DNA of 64,000 nt, taken from Pareuzebyella sediminis (GTDB taxonomy: Bacteria; Bacteroidota; Bacteroidia; Flavobacteriales; Flavobacteriaceae). The position numbers and the translations under genes are program-made. This document shows positions 1 through 9,043 of this stretch, in pieces; the stretch's first letter is position 1, and the number at the start of each line of letters is the position of its first letter. The DNA is taken from positions 1,116,001 through 1,180,000 of the forward strand of contig NZ_VTZS01000001.1 in assembly GCF_008367235.1 (NCBI RefSeq), written 5' to 3'. Under the pieces are notes generated by a model. It made no database searches, was not told where the DNA came from, and saw only the letters and a list, made by a program, of their open reading frames with translations.

Positions 1-3000
1 CTTTGACCGATTCGGAAGTCTTCGGATTCAGCCAGGTCAATTCAGAGCATTGCCGCCATAAAATTTTCAATGGTACTTTTATCATCGACGGGGAGGAGAA
101 ACCCAGTTCCCTTTTCAAACTCATTAAAAAAACTTCGCAAGAAAATCCGAACGGTATAGTTTCGGCTTATAAAGATAATGTGGCCTTTCTAAAAGGGCCA
201 AAGGTAGTTCAGTTTGCACCTAGACGATCCGATGAGCCCGATTTTTATGAGGAAAAGGAATTTGAATCGGTTATTTCACTGAAAGCCGAGACCCATAATT
301 TTCCGACAACCGTAGAACCTTTTAATGGGGCTGCAACCGGATCAGGCGGGGAAATACGCGATCGATTGGCCGGCGGAAAAGGTTCGCTACCCTTGGCCGG
401 AACAGCGGTATATATGACCGCCTATTCCCGACTCGAAAAAGACCGTCCTTGGGAACAAGGGATGCCAGAGAGAAAATGGCTATACCAAACTCCAATGGAT
501 ATATTGATCAAAGCCTCAAACGGGGCTTCCGATTTCGGAAATAAGTTCGGTCAACCTTTAATTGCAGGGTCGGTACTTACCTTTGAACACGTAAATGTCT
601 CTTCTAGATCCGATTTAAATACTGAAATCTCCAAAAGCCCCGACGATTCACAGGATTTTAGTAATGCCCAAAAGCACTGGAACCTCGACACACGAAGACT
701 AGGTTATGACAAAGTCATAATGCAAGCTGGGGGCATCGGGTACGGTAAAGCGGATCAGGCATTAAAAGATCGCCCTGAAAAAGGGGACGATATCGTAATA
801 TTGGGAGGCGACAACTACCGTATAGGAATGGGAGGGGCGGCGGTTTCCAGTGCCGATACCGGTGAATTCAGTTCATCCATTGAACTCAATGCCGTGCAGC
901 GTTCAAACCCGGAAATGCAAAAAAGAGCCTCGAATGCCATACGTGCACTGGTCGAAAGTGACCAAAACCCTATCGTTTCCATTCATGACCATGGGGCGGG
1001 CGGGCATCTCAACTGCCTATCCGAACTCGTTGAAGAAACCGGGGGTAGTATTGATTTGGACAAGCTACCGATCGGCGATCCAACCCTATCATCGAAAGAA
1101 ATCATTGGAAACGAATCGCAGGAACGTATGGGACTCGTCATCGGTGAAAAAAATATTGACTTTTTACGTCGTGTGTCGCAACGTGAGCGCTCGCCGATGT
1201 ACCAGGTCGGAAAGGTGACCGGTGACCAACGGTTTACTTTTGAATCACAGAACACAGGCGCCAAGCCAATGGATATGAATTTGGAAGATATGTTCGGTAG
1301 TTCTCCAAAAACCATCATGACCGACAAGAAAATACAGCGAGATTACATAGATCCAGAATATGACTTGGAATTTTTCCAAGACTATCTTGAACAGGTATTA
1401 CAGCTCGAAGCTGTAGCCTGTAAAGATTGGTTGACCAATAAAGTAGACCGTTGTGTGGGAGGACGAGTGGCCAAACAGCAATGTGCGGGCCCACTACAGC
1501 TACCTTTAAACAATTGTGCCGTAATGGCCCTTGATTTTAAAGGAACCCAAGGAATAGCCACAAGTATCGGCCACTCCCCTATTTCGGGACTGATCGATCC
1601 AAAGGCGGGAAGTAAGAACAGTATTGCAGAAGCGTTGACCAATATTATTTGGGCACCGCTTCAAGAAGGATTGAAGTCCGTTTCGCTATCCGCAAACTGG
1701 ATGTGGCCCTGTAAAAATGGCGGAGAGGATGCCAGATTATACGAAGCTGTTCAGGCAGTTTCCGATTTTGCCATTGCTTTGGGAATCAATGTTCCGACGG
1801 GAAAAGATTCGCTTTCAATGAAACAAAAATATGCCGATGGTGACGTTATTTCTCCAGGCACCGTAATCATTTCAGCTGCGGCACATTGCCCCGACATCTC
1901 CCAAGTGGTGGAACCGGTATTTCAAAAAGATGGGGGAGCGATTTACTATATCAACCTCTCAAAAGATACTTTTAAATTAGGCGGTTCCTCCTTCTCCCAA
2001 GTAAGAAACGCTATTGGAAGTCAGGCTCCCAATATACAAGATGATGCGTATTTTAAAGCTGTTTTCGAGTCTGTACAAACGTTGCTCGGTGATGGTCGAA
2101 TAGTCGCAGGACACGATGTAGCTTCGGGTGGACTGATAACTACGCTATTGGAAATGTGTTTTGCAGATACCGATTTGGGTGCCGCAATAGATCTTTCGGG
2201 ATTAGGGGAATCGGATACCATTAAATTATTGTTCGCTGAAAATTCAGGAATCGTTTTTCAGGCCAAGGATGCAACAATAGAAAAATTTCTTTCCGAAAAT
2301 GACATCGACTTTGTGCAAATAGGAAAAGTAGTTTCAAAGCCAGAACTGAGCCTAAAAAATAACGGGGTGGAAATCGGACTTAACGTAACCTCCTTACGTG
2401 ACATCTGGTTTAAAACTTCTTATTTGTTGGATGATAAACAAACGGCCAATGGCTTGGCAAAAGCTCGATTTGAGAATTATAAAAACCAGCCCTTAAAATT
2501 TGTGTTCCCTACATCAGAGCCTCTTAAACAAGCTGAACGCTCTTCGCAAACGAATTTGCAAAGGCCCAAAGCCGCAATTCTCAGGGAAAAGGGAAGTAAT
2601 TCCGAACGTGAAATGGCCAATGCCATGTATCTGGCCGGTTTTGACGTGAAAGACGTTCATATGACCGATTTGATTACCGGTCGTGAGACTTTGGAAGAAA
2701 TTCAGTTTTTGGGTGCGGTCGGCGGCTTCTCCAATTCAGATGTACTTGGAAGTGCCAAAGGGTGGGCCGGGGCCATAAAATACAACGAAAGGGCCAACAA
2801 GGTCATCAATGATTTCTTTGCCCGACCTGATACGCTCTCTGTCGGTATATGTAACGGTTGCCAATTATTCATGGAACTTGAACTCATCAGCCCCGAACAT
2901 GAGACCCATGGTAAGCTTACTTATAACGATTCTGAAAAACACGAAAGCAATTTCACCTCGGTAACGGTACAGAAAAATAATTCTGTAATGCTTTCTAGCC

Positions 3001-3311
3001 TTGAGGGAGCAACTTTAGGGGTATGGATTTCCCATGGAGAGGGTAAATTCAATTTACCTCTCGATGAGAAAAATTATCATATAGTTGCGAAATATGGCTA
3101 CGAAGACTATCCCGCAAATCCCAATGGTAGTACTTATCATACAGCCATGCTCTGCGACAAGTCGGGCAGGCATTTGGTGTCCATGCCACATATCGAGCGT
3201 TCTATTTTTCCGTGGAACTGGGCCTACTATCCTAAAAATCGAAATGACGAAGTCTCCCCTTGGTTAGAGGCGTTCGTCAATGCAAGGAAATGGATTGAAA
3301 AAAGTCGATAG
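1..3311 (+). CDS. purL: Phosphoribosylformylglycinamidine synthase, large single-chain form (5' partial)
   Basis: Converts FGAR, glutamine and ATP to FGAM in de novo purine synthesis in the cytoplasm. About 1102 codons are visible. The single-chain PurL family is usually about 1200-1300 residues, so roughly the first 100-200 residues lie before the window and the first visible codon is not a start. The synthase part shows ETHNFPTTVEPFNGAATGSGG and later glycine-rich ATP-site motifs (DHGAGG, GHDVASGG). The C-terminal glutamine amidotransferase domain (about the last 260 residues) shows the nucleophile Cys in GICNGCQ, and HGEG and PHIERSIFPW near the end, so the amidase triad looks intact. This one-chain form is expected in Bacteroidota, unlike the split PurL/PurQ/PurS of Firmicutes. 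The gene stands alone; the next gene starts 109 bp downstream. Confidence 0.97.
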   Translation, partial: LTDSEVFGFSQVNSEHCRHKIFNGTFIIDGEEKPSSLFKLIKKTSQENPNGIVSAYKDNVAFLKGPKVVQFAPRRSDEPDFYEEKEFESVISLKAETHNFPTTVEPFNGAATGSGGEIRDRLAGGKGSLPLAGTAVYMTAYSRLEKDRPWEQGMPERKWLYQTPMDILIKASNGASDFGNKFGQPLIAGSVLTFEHVNVSSRSDLNTEISKSPDDSQDFSNAQKHWNLDTRRLGYDKVIMQAGGIGYGKADQALKDRPEKGDDIVILGGDNYRIGMGGAAVSSADTGEFSSSIELNAVQRSNPEMQKRASNAIRALVESDQNPIVSIHDHGAGGHLNCLSELVEETGGSIDLDKLPIGDPTLSSKEIIGNESQERMGLVIGEKNIDFLRRVSQRERSPMYQVGKVTGDQRFTFESQNTGAKPMDMNLEDMFGSSPKTIMTDKKIQRDYIDPEYDLEFFQDYLEQVLQLEAVACKDWLTNKVDRCVGGRVAKQQCAGPLQLPLNNCAVMALDFKGTQGIATSIGHSPISGLIDPKAGSKNSIAEALTNIIWAPLQEGLKSVSLSANWMWPCKNGGEDARLYEAVQAVSDFAIALGINVPTGKDSLSMKQKYADGDVISPGTVIISAAAHCPDISQVVEPVFQKDGGAIYYINLSKDTFKLGGSSFSQVRNAIGSQAPNIQDDAYFKAVFESVQTLLGDGRIVAGHDVASGGLITTLLEMCFADTDLGAAIDLSGLGESDTIKLLFAENSGIVFQAKDATIEKFLSENDIDFVQIGKVVSKPELSLKNNGVEIGLNVTSLRDIWFKTSYLLDDKQTANGLAKARFENYKNQPLKFVFPTSEPLKQAERSSQTNLQRPKAAILREKGSNSEREMANAMYLAGFDVKDVHMTDLITGRETLEEIQFLGAVGGFSNSDVLGSAKGWAGAIKYNERANKVINDFFARPDTLSVGICNGCQLFMELELISPEHETHGKLTYNDSEKHESNFTSVTVQKNNSVMLSSLEGATLGVWISHGEGKFNLPLDEKNYHIVAKYGYEDYPANPNGSTYHTAMLCDKSGRHLVSMPHIERSIFPWNWAYYPKNRNDEVSPWLEAFVNARKWIEKSR

Positions 3312-3420
3312 CCCAACAACTACCGACTTCATATCTTTCCTGAATTCGGAGAGAAACTTGAAACCTTAAATACACCATAGCATTCTCAAGAACCTATCGT
3401 AAAACCAATGAATAAAACCC

Positions 3421-3882
3421 ATGAGAATTAGGCTAGCGATTAGAGATGATATTCCTGCTATTGTAGCCATGTTGGCCAACGACCCCTTAGGGCGCAATCG
3501 CGAAAAATTTCAAGATATTTTGCCCGAGCCCTACTACACCGCATTTGAGAAGATTACACAAGACGCCAATCAAGAACTTATTGTAGGAGAAAGTGAATCC
3601 GGTGAAATCATCGCGACCTTACAACTTTCGTTCATCCAATATCTCACCTATCGTGGCGGCATTCGTGCACAGATCGAGGCAGTACGGGTACACGAAACCC
3701 GCAGAAATGAAGGTATTGGTCAAAAAGTCTTAGAATGGGCCATTGCACGGGCCAAGGAGAAAGGTGCGCACCTCGTACAATTGACGACCGATAAGAAAAG
3801 GGGGCATACCTTACGCTTTTATGAAAAATTGGGTTTCAGAGCCACCCACGAAGGAATGAAATTACATTTGGACAACGATTGA
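3421..3882 (+). CDS. GNAT family N-acetyltransferase
   Basis: A 153-residue protein of the size of a single GNAT domain, predicted to transfer an acetyl group from acetyl-CoA to an unknown amine. The acetyl-CoA binding motif A appears as VRVHETRRNEGIGQKVLEW (R-x-x-G-I-G type), followed by the usual C-terminal strand with LRFYEKLGFRATHEG. The start ATG at 3421 gives MRIRLAIRDDIPAIVAML, a typical GNAT N-terminus. It is monocistronic between purL and the acyl-CoA ligase. The substrate cannot be read from the sequence. Confidence 0.92.
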   Translation: MRIRLAIRDDIPAIVAMLANDPLGRNREKFQDILPEPYYTAFEKITQDANQELIVGESESGEIIATLQLSFIQYLTYRGGIRAQIEAVRVHETRRNEGIGQKVLEWAIARAKEKGAHLVQLTTDKKRGHTLRFYEKLGFRATHEGMKLHLDND

Positions 3883-3971
3883 CATTTGCCTTTGACCCGC
3901 TAGATGTTGCACGCTGAGCACCATTTTCTTTTTTCTGAAATTTCTGCAAAAATTATAGCTTCAATTTAATA

Positions 3972-3993
3972 ATATCGTTTTATAATACGATAT
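3972..3993. promoter_or_regulatory. Inverted repeat upstream of acyl-CoA ligase (possible operator)
   Basis: ATATCGT and ACGATAT form 7-bp arms with an 8-bp spacer, lying 37 bp before the preferred ATG of the ligase gene in very A/T-rich DNA. The position suits a regulator site, but arms this short also arise by chance. No cognate regulator is assigned. Confidence 0.3.
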
Positions 3994-4024
3994 ACTTTAA
4001 GTATTTTGCAGGTACTATTCAGAT

Positions 4025-4040
4025 ATATTATGCATAATAT
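4025..4040. promoter_or_regulatory. Palindrome ATATTATGCATAATAT overlapping the ligase start (possible MarR site)
   Basis: A perfect 16-bp palindrome whose arms match those of the longer palindrome in front of marR (5943-5970). The difference is a GCAT insertion at the centre of the latter. It contains the ATG at 4030 that is the likely start codon of the ligase. Bound protein here would block transcription or initiation. Shared control by the MarR protein is inferred. Confidence 0.5.
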
Positions 4041-5802
4041 TACCCGACTATTCGACTTTCCATACTACCAGTTAGAGAAATTCAACCTTGAAAAATCATT
4101 GGTCACCAAACACAATGGCAATTGGGTGGCGACATCCAGTAAGCAATATGTAGATCAGGCCAATGCCGTTAGTAGGGCGTTGCTGCGCCTAGGTGTTAAG
4201 CCCGATGACAAAATTGCCATTATTTCTATGAGCAATCGCACGGAATGGAATATTATGGATATCGGGATATTACAGATCGGAGCGCAGAATGTTCCTATTT
4301 ATCCCACGATTTCTGAAGATGATTATGCCTATGTGCTAAACCATTCGGAGGCTAAATATTGTTTTGTTTCTTGTCAGGAAGTATATGAAAAAGTGAAATC
4401 CGTCGAAGCCCAAGTACCGTCTATTAAAGGTATTTATTCTTTTGATAAGCTTTCGGAATGCGAACATTGGTCAAAAATTTTGGATTTAGGGAAGGACGAA
4501 TCCAACCAACAGGAAGTCGAAACGTTGAAAGCAGCGGTGAAGCCCGAGAACCTGGCAACCCTAATATATACCTCGGGGACCACCGGTAGACCTAAAGGCG
4601 TGATGCTATCACATAACAACTTGGTCAGCAATGCCTTGGAAAGTTCCAAACGCTTGCCCATTGAAGACGGGAAGACGAACGCTTTGAGCTTTTTGCCACT
4701 TTGCCATGTGTATGAGCGCATGCTTATTTATCTCTATCAATTTCGTGGAGTTTCCATTCACTATGCCGAATCATTGGAGACCATAAGTGAAAACCTGAAG
4801 GAAACGAGCCCCTATGTAATGACGGCGGTTCCCCGCTTGCTGGAGAAAGTGTACGATAAAATATTGGCCAAGGGTGCCGAACTAAAAGGAATTAAAAGGA
4901 AATTATTTTTTTGGGCCGTAGAAGTTGGCCTTGACTATGAGCCCTACGGAAAAAACGGTTGGTGGTATGAGCAGAAGCTTTCTATAGCCCGTAAACTAAT
5001 CTTTAGCAAATGGAAAGAAGGCCTTGGTGGAAATCTTGGCCTCATTGCATCAGGGAGCGCTGCTTTACAGCCACGTCTCGCTCGCATCTTTAATGCGGCC
5101 GAATTTGGTTTGATGGAGGGCTACGGACTGACCGAAACTTCACCGGTAGTATCGGTCAACGATATGCGCGATGGGGGTTTTCGTATTGGTACCGTCGGAA
5201 AGCCTCTTGATCGAACGGAAGTAAAAATTGCAGATGACGGAGAGATTTGCATCAAAGGGCCTCAAGTGATGATGGGCTATTATAAAGACCCCGAAAAGAC
5301 ATCTGAAGTCTTAAAGGACGGATATTTTCATACGGGCGACATAGGTGAGTTAGACTCCGACGGCTTTCTAAAAATAACCGACCGGAAAAAAGAAATGTTC
5401 AAAACTTCAGGGGGCAAATATGTGGCTCCGCAATTATTGGAAAATCGTTTTAAACAATCCCGATTTATAGAGCAGATTATGGTGGTCGGTGAAGGAGAAA
5501 AAATGCCGGCTGCCATCATACAGCCCGACTTTCAATATCTTCACGACTGGGCAGAAAAACACAATATTGTTATTCCGGAAAATTCGGATATTGTGTTAAA
5601 CGAGAAAGTGTTGGAAAAATACCAGAAGGAAGTCGACCTGGCCAATGAAAAATTTGCTAAATGGGAAAAAGTAAAGCAATTTCGTCTTACGCCTGATGTT
5701 TGGACGATAGCCGATGGTCATTTGACCCCTACCATGAAATTGCGTAGAAAGATTATCAAAGAAAAGTATATTGAATTATACAACGATATCTATCGTCCGT
5801 AA
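4030..5802 (+). CDS. fadD: Long-chain fatty-acid--CoA ligase (AMP-binding)
   Basis: A 590-residue adenylate-forming enzyme that activates fatty acids to acyl-CoA at the membrane, feeding beta-oxidation. Seen in order: the P-loop TLIYTSGTTGRPKGVMLSHN near residue 178, YGLTETSPV, the AMP-binding YFHTGDIGELD, and the hinge motif KITDRKKEMFKTSGGK. The frame is open from a TTG at 4006, but the ATG at 4030 starts MHNITRLFDFPYYQLEKF, the usual N-terminus of this flavobacterial clade (FadD15-like), so 4030 is preferred. A palindrome overlaps that start codon. The next gene downstream is the marR-fadN-fadA-fadE block, which uses acyl-CoA, so the two are probably co-regulated. Confidence 0.93.
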   Translation: MHNITRLFDFPYYQLEKFNLEKSLVTKHNGNWVATSSKQYVDQANAVSRALLRLGVKPDDKIAIISMSNRTEWNIMDIGILQIGAQNVPIYPTISEDDYAYVLNHSEAKYCFVSCQEVYEKVKSVEAQVPSIKGIYSFDKLSECEHWSKILDLGKDESNQQEVETLKAAVKPENLATLIYTSGTTGRPKGVMLSHNNLVSNALESSKRLPIEDGKTNALSFLPLCHVYERMLIYLYQFRGVSIHYAESLETISENLKETSPYVMTAVPRLLEKVYDKILAKGAELKGIKRKLFFWAVEVGLDYEPYGKNGWWYEQKLSIARKLIFSKWKEGLGGNLGLIASGSAALQPRLARIFNAAEFGLMEGYGLTETSPVVSVNDMRDGGFRIGTVGKPLDRTEVKIADDGEICIKGPQVMMGYYKDPEKTSEVLKDGYFHTGDIGELDSDGFLKITDRKKEMFKTSGGKYVAPQLLENRFKQSRFIEQIMVVGEGEKMPAAIIQPDFQYLHDWAEKHNIVIPENSDIVLNEKVLEKYQKEVDLANEKFAKWEKVKQFRLTPDVWTIADGHLTPTMKLRRKIIKEKYIELYNDIYRP

Positions 5803-5942
5803 TTGTGGTCTTAGTCGTTAAGTCAAGACTAATTCTGAGTTGAACTCCCATAGTGCATACCATCCCTAATTTACAAATCGCTAAAAATCAATGGGATATC
5901 ACCATAGCTTTTGAAGATCGCAATTGCACGATAAAATTGCCT

Positions 5943-5970
5943 AAATATATTATGCATGCATAATATATTT
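5943..5970. promoter_or_regulatory. 28-bp perfect palindrome, predicted MarR operator
   Basis: Every base from 5943 to 5970 pairs in a perfect inverted repeat; the central 20 bp are ATATTATGCATGCATAATAT. It ends 3 bp before the -7 promoter box and 28 bp before the marR start, so it covers the expected -33 region. This is the placement of a self-repressing MarR operator. A 16-bp relative lies at 4025-4040. Binding is inferred from position and symmetry. Confidence 0.75.
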
Positions 5971-5973
5971 TAC

Positions 5974-5981
5974 TATATTTG
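5974..5981 (+). promoter_or_regulatory. Bacteroidota -7 promoter box TATATTTG for the marR-fad operon
   Basis: An exact match to TAnnTTTG, the -7 element of Bacteroidota housekeeping promoters, 17 bp before the marR ATG. Transcription would start about 5-8 bp after it. The adjacent palindrome overlaps where the -33 element should be. Confidence 0.65.
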
Positions 5982-5998
5982 AGAACCTAATCCGACCA

Positions 5999-6457
5999 AT
6001 GAAAGAAATTACGATAGACTACGCGCTGCGTGCCACTTGGCAGGCCGTGGCCCGGATGTATAATGAAGAAGCTAAAAAATTTGGATCAACGATGGCCGTC
6101 GGTTTTACATTACTAAGTATCGACCCTAAAACAGGTACCCCATCTACGGCACTAGGCCCGAAAATGGGAATGGAAGCGACAAGTCTATCACGAATACTAA
6201 AACGGATGCAAGACCAAGGCTTTATAGAACGAAGACCTAATCCGAAGGATGGACGCGGAGTGCTGATTCATTTAACAGAATACGGACTACAAAAGAGGAC
6301 GGATTCCAAAAATGCAGTGCTTCTTTTTAACGAGGCAGTTAAGGCCAATGTTCCCCAAGAAAAACTTGATAGCTTTTTCGAGGTTATGGACACCATCAAT
6401 GAGCTTATCTCAGGGAAGAATATTTTTAACGACGATACATTTAAGGGGTCAGAATGA
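5999..6457 (+). CDS. MarR family transcriptional regulator of the beta-oxidation operon
   Basis: A 152-residue winged-helix regulator. The DNA-binding part reads LGPKMGMEATSLSRILKRMQ (recognition helix) followed by a wing RRPNPKDGRGVLIHLTEYG, the classic MarR D-x-R wing. Helices at both ends form the dimer. It is the first gene of a block whose other members degrade acyl-CoA, and it sits right behind a perfect palindrome, so autorepression relieved by an acyl-CoA or fatty acid ligand is the simplest model. The fadN start lies 35 bp after its stop. The class is certain; the ligand is inferred only from context. Confidence 0.93.
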   Translation: MKEITIDYALRATWQAVARMYNEEAKKFGSTMAVGFTLLSIDPKTGTPSTALGPKMGMEATSLSRILKRMQDQGFIERRPNPKDGRGVLIHLTEYGLQKRTDSKNAVLLFNEAVKANVPQEKLDSFFEVMDTINELISGKNIFNDDTFKGSE

Positions 6458-6492
6458 CCTCGACCCCCATATATAAACTCAATACCTAGAAA

Positions 6493-8898
6493 GTGAACAA
6501 ACACATAAAGAAAGTTGCCGTAATCGGATCTGGAATCATGGGAAGTGGTATTGCCTGTCATTTCGCCAATATTGGTGTTGAAGTATTGTTACTTGACATC
6601 GTGCCTAGAGAACTTAATGAAAAAGAGAAGGCAAAAGGGCTCACTCTTAATGACCCCGTTGTCCGAAACAGATTGGTAAACGATTCTTTGGCAGCCGCAC
6701 TCAAATCGAAACCCTCCCCTATATATCATCCACAATTCGCATCGCGTATTTCTACTGGCAATCTGGAGGATGATATCTCTAAAATATCAGAAGTTGACTG
6801 GATCATTGAAGTCGTGGTTGAACGTCTGGATATAAAAAAGCAGGTTTTCGAGAATCTGGAAAAACATAGGACCCCTGGCACCTTAATCACATCGAATACT
6901 TCAGGTATTCCCATCAAGTTCATGTCAGAAGGCAGAAGCGACGATTTTCAAAAACATTTTTGCGGCACGCACTTTTTCAATCCTGCGCGTTATCTAAAAT
7001 TGTTCGAGATTATCCCTGGGCCCAAGACCCTTCCAGAGGTGTTAGAGTTTCTGAACATATATGGTGAAAAGTTCTTAGGCAAAACATCTGTGATAGCCAA
7101 AGATACACCGGCCTTTATCGGAAATCGAATCGGAATTTTCAGCATTCAGAGTCTTTTTCACATGGTGAAGAAATTGAACATGACGGTGGAAGAGGTAGAT
7201 AAGCTCACAGGCCCAGTGATAGGAAGGCCTAAGTCGGCCACCTTCAGAACCGTCGACGTGGTAGGGTTAGATACCCTCGTACATGTCGCAAACGGATTAT
7301 ACGAGAACTGTCCGGATGACGAAAGGCACGAACTGTTCAAATTACCCGATTTCATCGAAACGATGATAGAAAATAAATGGTTGGGTAGTAAAACGGGGCA
7401 AGGTTTTTATAAAAAAACAAAAGATAAGGACGGGAAAACGGAAATTTTGACCTTGGATTTGGATACTATGGAGTATCGTTCTAAGAAGAGTGCCAAATTT
7501 TCAACCTTGGAACAGACCAAGACCATCGACAAGGTTATCGATCGTTTTACGGTCTTGGTCAATGGTAAAGACAAAGCTGGTGAATTCTATAGAAAAAGCT
7601 TTGGTCAACTCTTTGCGTATGTATCGCATCGTATCCCTGAAATTACCGACGACCTCTATAAAATCGATGATGCCATGAAAGCTGGCTTCGGTTGGCAACA
7701 TGGCCCCTTTCAGATTTGGGATGCCATAGGACTCGAAAGAGGTTTGGAGTTCATCAAAGCCGAAGGTCAGGAAGTTGCTGCATGGGTCGAAGAGATGAAA
7801 GCCTCTGGTAATCAATCATTTTACTCCGTAGAAAATGGAAATACCTATTTCTATGATATTTCCAAAAAGTCGATGCAAAAAGTACCGGGACAAGATGCGT
7901 TTATCATTTTGGATAACATCCGCAAGTCGAACGAGGTATTTAAAAATAGCGGTGTGGTGGTCGAAGATTTGGGCGATGGCATTCTAAATGTAGAATTTCA
8001 ATCTAAAATGAATACCATCGGTGGCGATGTATTGGCAGGCTTAAACAAAGCTATCGATTTGGCCGAGAAAGATTTTCAGGGCCTGGTCGTTGGTAATCAA
8101 GCGGCCAATTTTTCGGTAGGCGCCAATATTTCCATGATATTCATGATGGCTGTCGAGCAAGAATACGACGAATTGAACACGGCCGTTAAGATGTTTCAAG
8201 ATACTATGATGCGCATGCGCTATTCGGCCATTCCAACCGTTTCGGCTCCACATGGAATGACTTTGGGGGGTGGTTGTGAACTATCCCTTCACGCGGATAA
8301 AGTGGTCTCGGCAGCCGAAACCTATATCGGTCTCGTTGAGTTTGGTGTAGGAGTCATCCCTGGAGGCGGGGGTTCGAAAGAAATGACCTTACGGGCCCAA
8401 GACACTTTCAAAAAGAACGACGTGGAACTGAATGTTTTGCAGGACTATTTCATGACCATTGGTATGGCCAAAGTCTCTACCTCGGCATACGAGGCCTATG
8501 ATTTAGGCCTTCTTCAACATGGAAAGGATATTGTGGTTGTCAATAAAGACCGACAAATTGCTACCGCAAAGGCCTATGCAAAATTGATGGCGGAATCAGG
8601 ATACACACAACCCCCAAAACGGAAGGATATCAAGGTTTTGGGAAAACAGGCGCTCGGTATGTTCTTGGTAGGTACAGATTCTATGGAGGCCAGTCACTAC
8701 ATTAGTGAGCATGACAAAAAAATAGCGAACAAATTGGCCTATGTAATGGCAGGAGGCGATTTATCCGAGCCCACGAGGGTCGATGAGCAATACTTATTGG
8801 ATTTGGAAAGGGAGGCCTTTTTGTCGCTATGTACGGAAAGGAAAACTTTAGAACGCATTCAGCATATGCTAAAGACTGGAAAACCGCTCAGAAACTAG
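6493..8898 (+). CDS. fadN: 3-hydroxyacyl-CoA dehydrogenase / enoyl-CoA hydratase fusion
   Basis: An 801-residue bifunctional beta-oxidation enzyme. Domain order is dehydrogenase first (NAD site VAVIGSGIMGSGIACHFA at residues 8-25, then the 3HCDH C-terminal region including GSKTGQGFYKK), followed by a crotonase domain at about 500-700 with GMTLGGGCELSLH and LVEFGVGVIPGGGGSKEM, which carry the oxyanion hole and catalytic Glu. This order and length match Bacillus FadN rather than E. coli FadB, where hydratase comes first. The start codon is GTG. It hydrates trans-2-enoyl-CoA and oxidises the 3-hydroxy product with NAD+. Genes for thiolase and acyl-CoA dehydrogenase follow. Confidence 0.95.
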   Translation: MNKHIKKVAVIGSGIMGSGIACHFANIGVEVLLLDIVPRELNEKEKAKGLTLNDPVVRNRLVNDSLAAALKSKPSPIYHPQFASRISTGNLEDDISKISEVDWIIEVVVERLDIKKQVFENLEKHRTPGTLITSNTSGIPIKFMSEGRSDDFQKHFCGTHFFNPARYLKLFEIIPGPKTLPEVLEFLNIYGEKFLGKTSVIAKDTPAFIGNRIGIFSIQSLFHMVKKLNMTVEEVDKLTGPVIGRPKSATFRTVDVVGLDTLVHVANGLYENCPDDERHELFKLPDFIETMIENKWLGSKTGQGFYKKTKDKDGKTEILTLDLDTMEYRSKKSAKFSTLEQTKTIDKVIDRFTVLVNGKDKAGEFYRKSFGQLFAYVSHRIPEITDDLYKIDDAMKAGFGWQHGPFQIWDAIGLERGLEFIKAEGQEVAAWVEEMKASGNQSFYSVENGNTYFYDISKKSMQKVPGQDAFIILDNIRKSNEVFKNSGVVVEDLGDGILNVEFQSKMNTIGGDVLAGLNKAIDLAEKDFQGLVVGNQAANFSVGANISMIFMMAVEQEYDELNTAVKMFQDTMMRMRYSAIPTVSAPHGMTLGGGCELSLHADKVVSAAETYIGLVEFGVGVIPGGGGSKEMTLRAQDTFKKNDVELNVLQDYFMTIGMAKVSTSAYEAYDLGLLQHGKDIVVVNKDRQIATAKAYAKLMAESGYTQPPKRKDIKVLGKQALGMFLVGTDSMEASHYISEHDKKIANKLAYVMAGGDLSEPTRVDEQYLLDLEREAFLSLCTERKTLERIQHMLKTGKPLRN

Positions 8899-9043
8899 GT
8901 TTCAAAAATCCCGAACCAGTGCCTTGATTAATACGGTGGAGAGATGGATCGAAGTAAAAAAATACATTGCTAAAATATTATATAACCTTAAAAAATACCC
9001 CGAGCACGAAACCTTACTTTGTAGGGAATCTTAGGGCCTGAAT

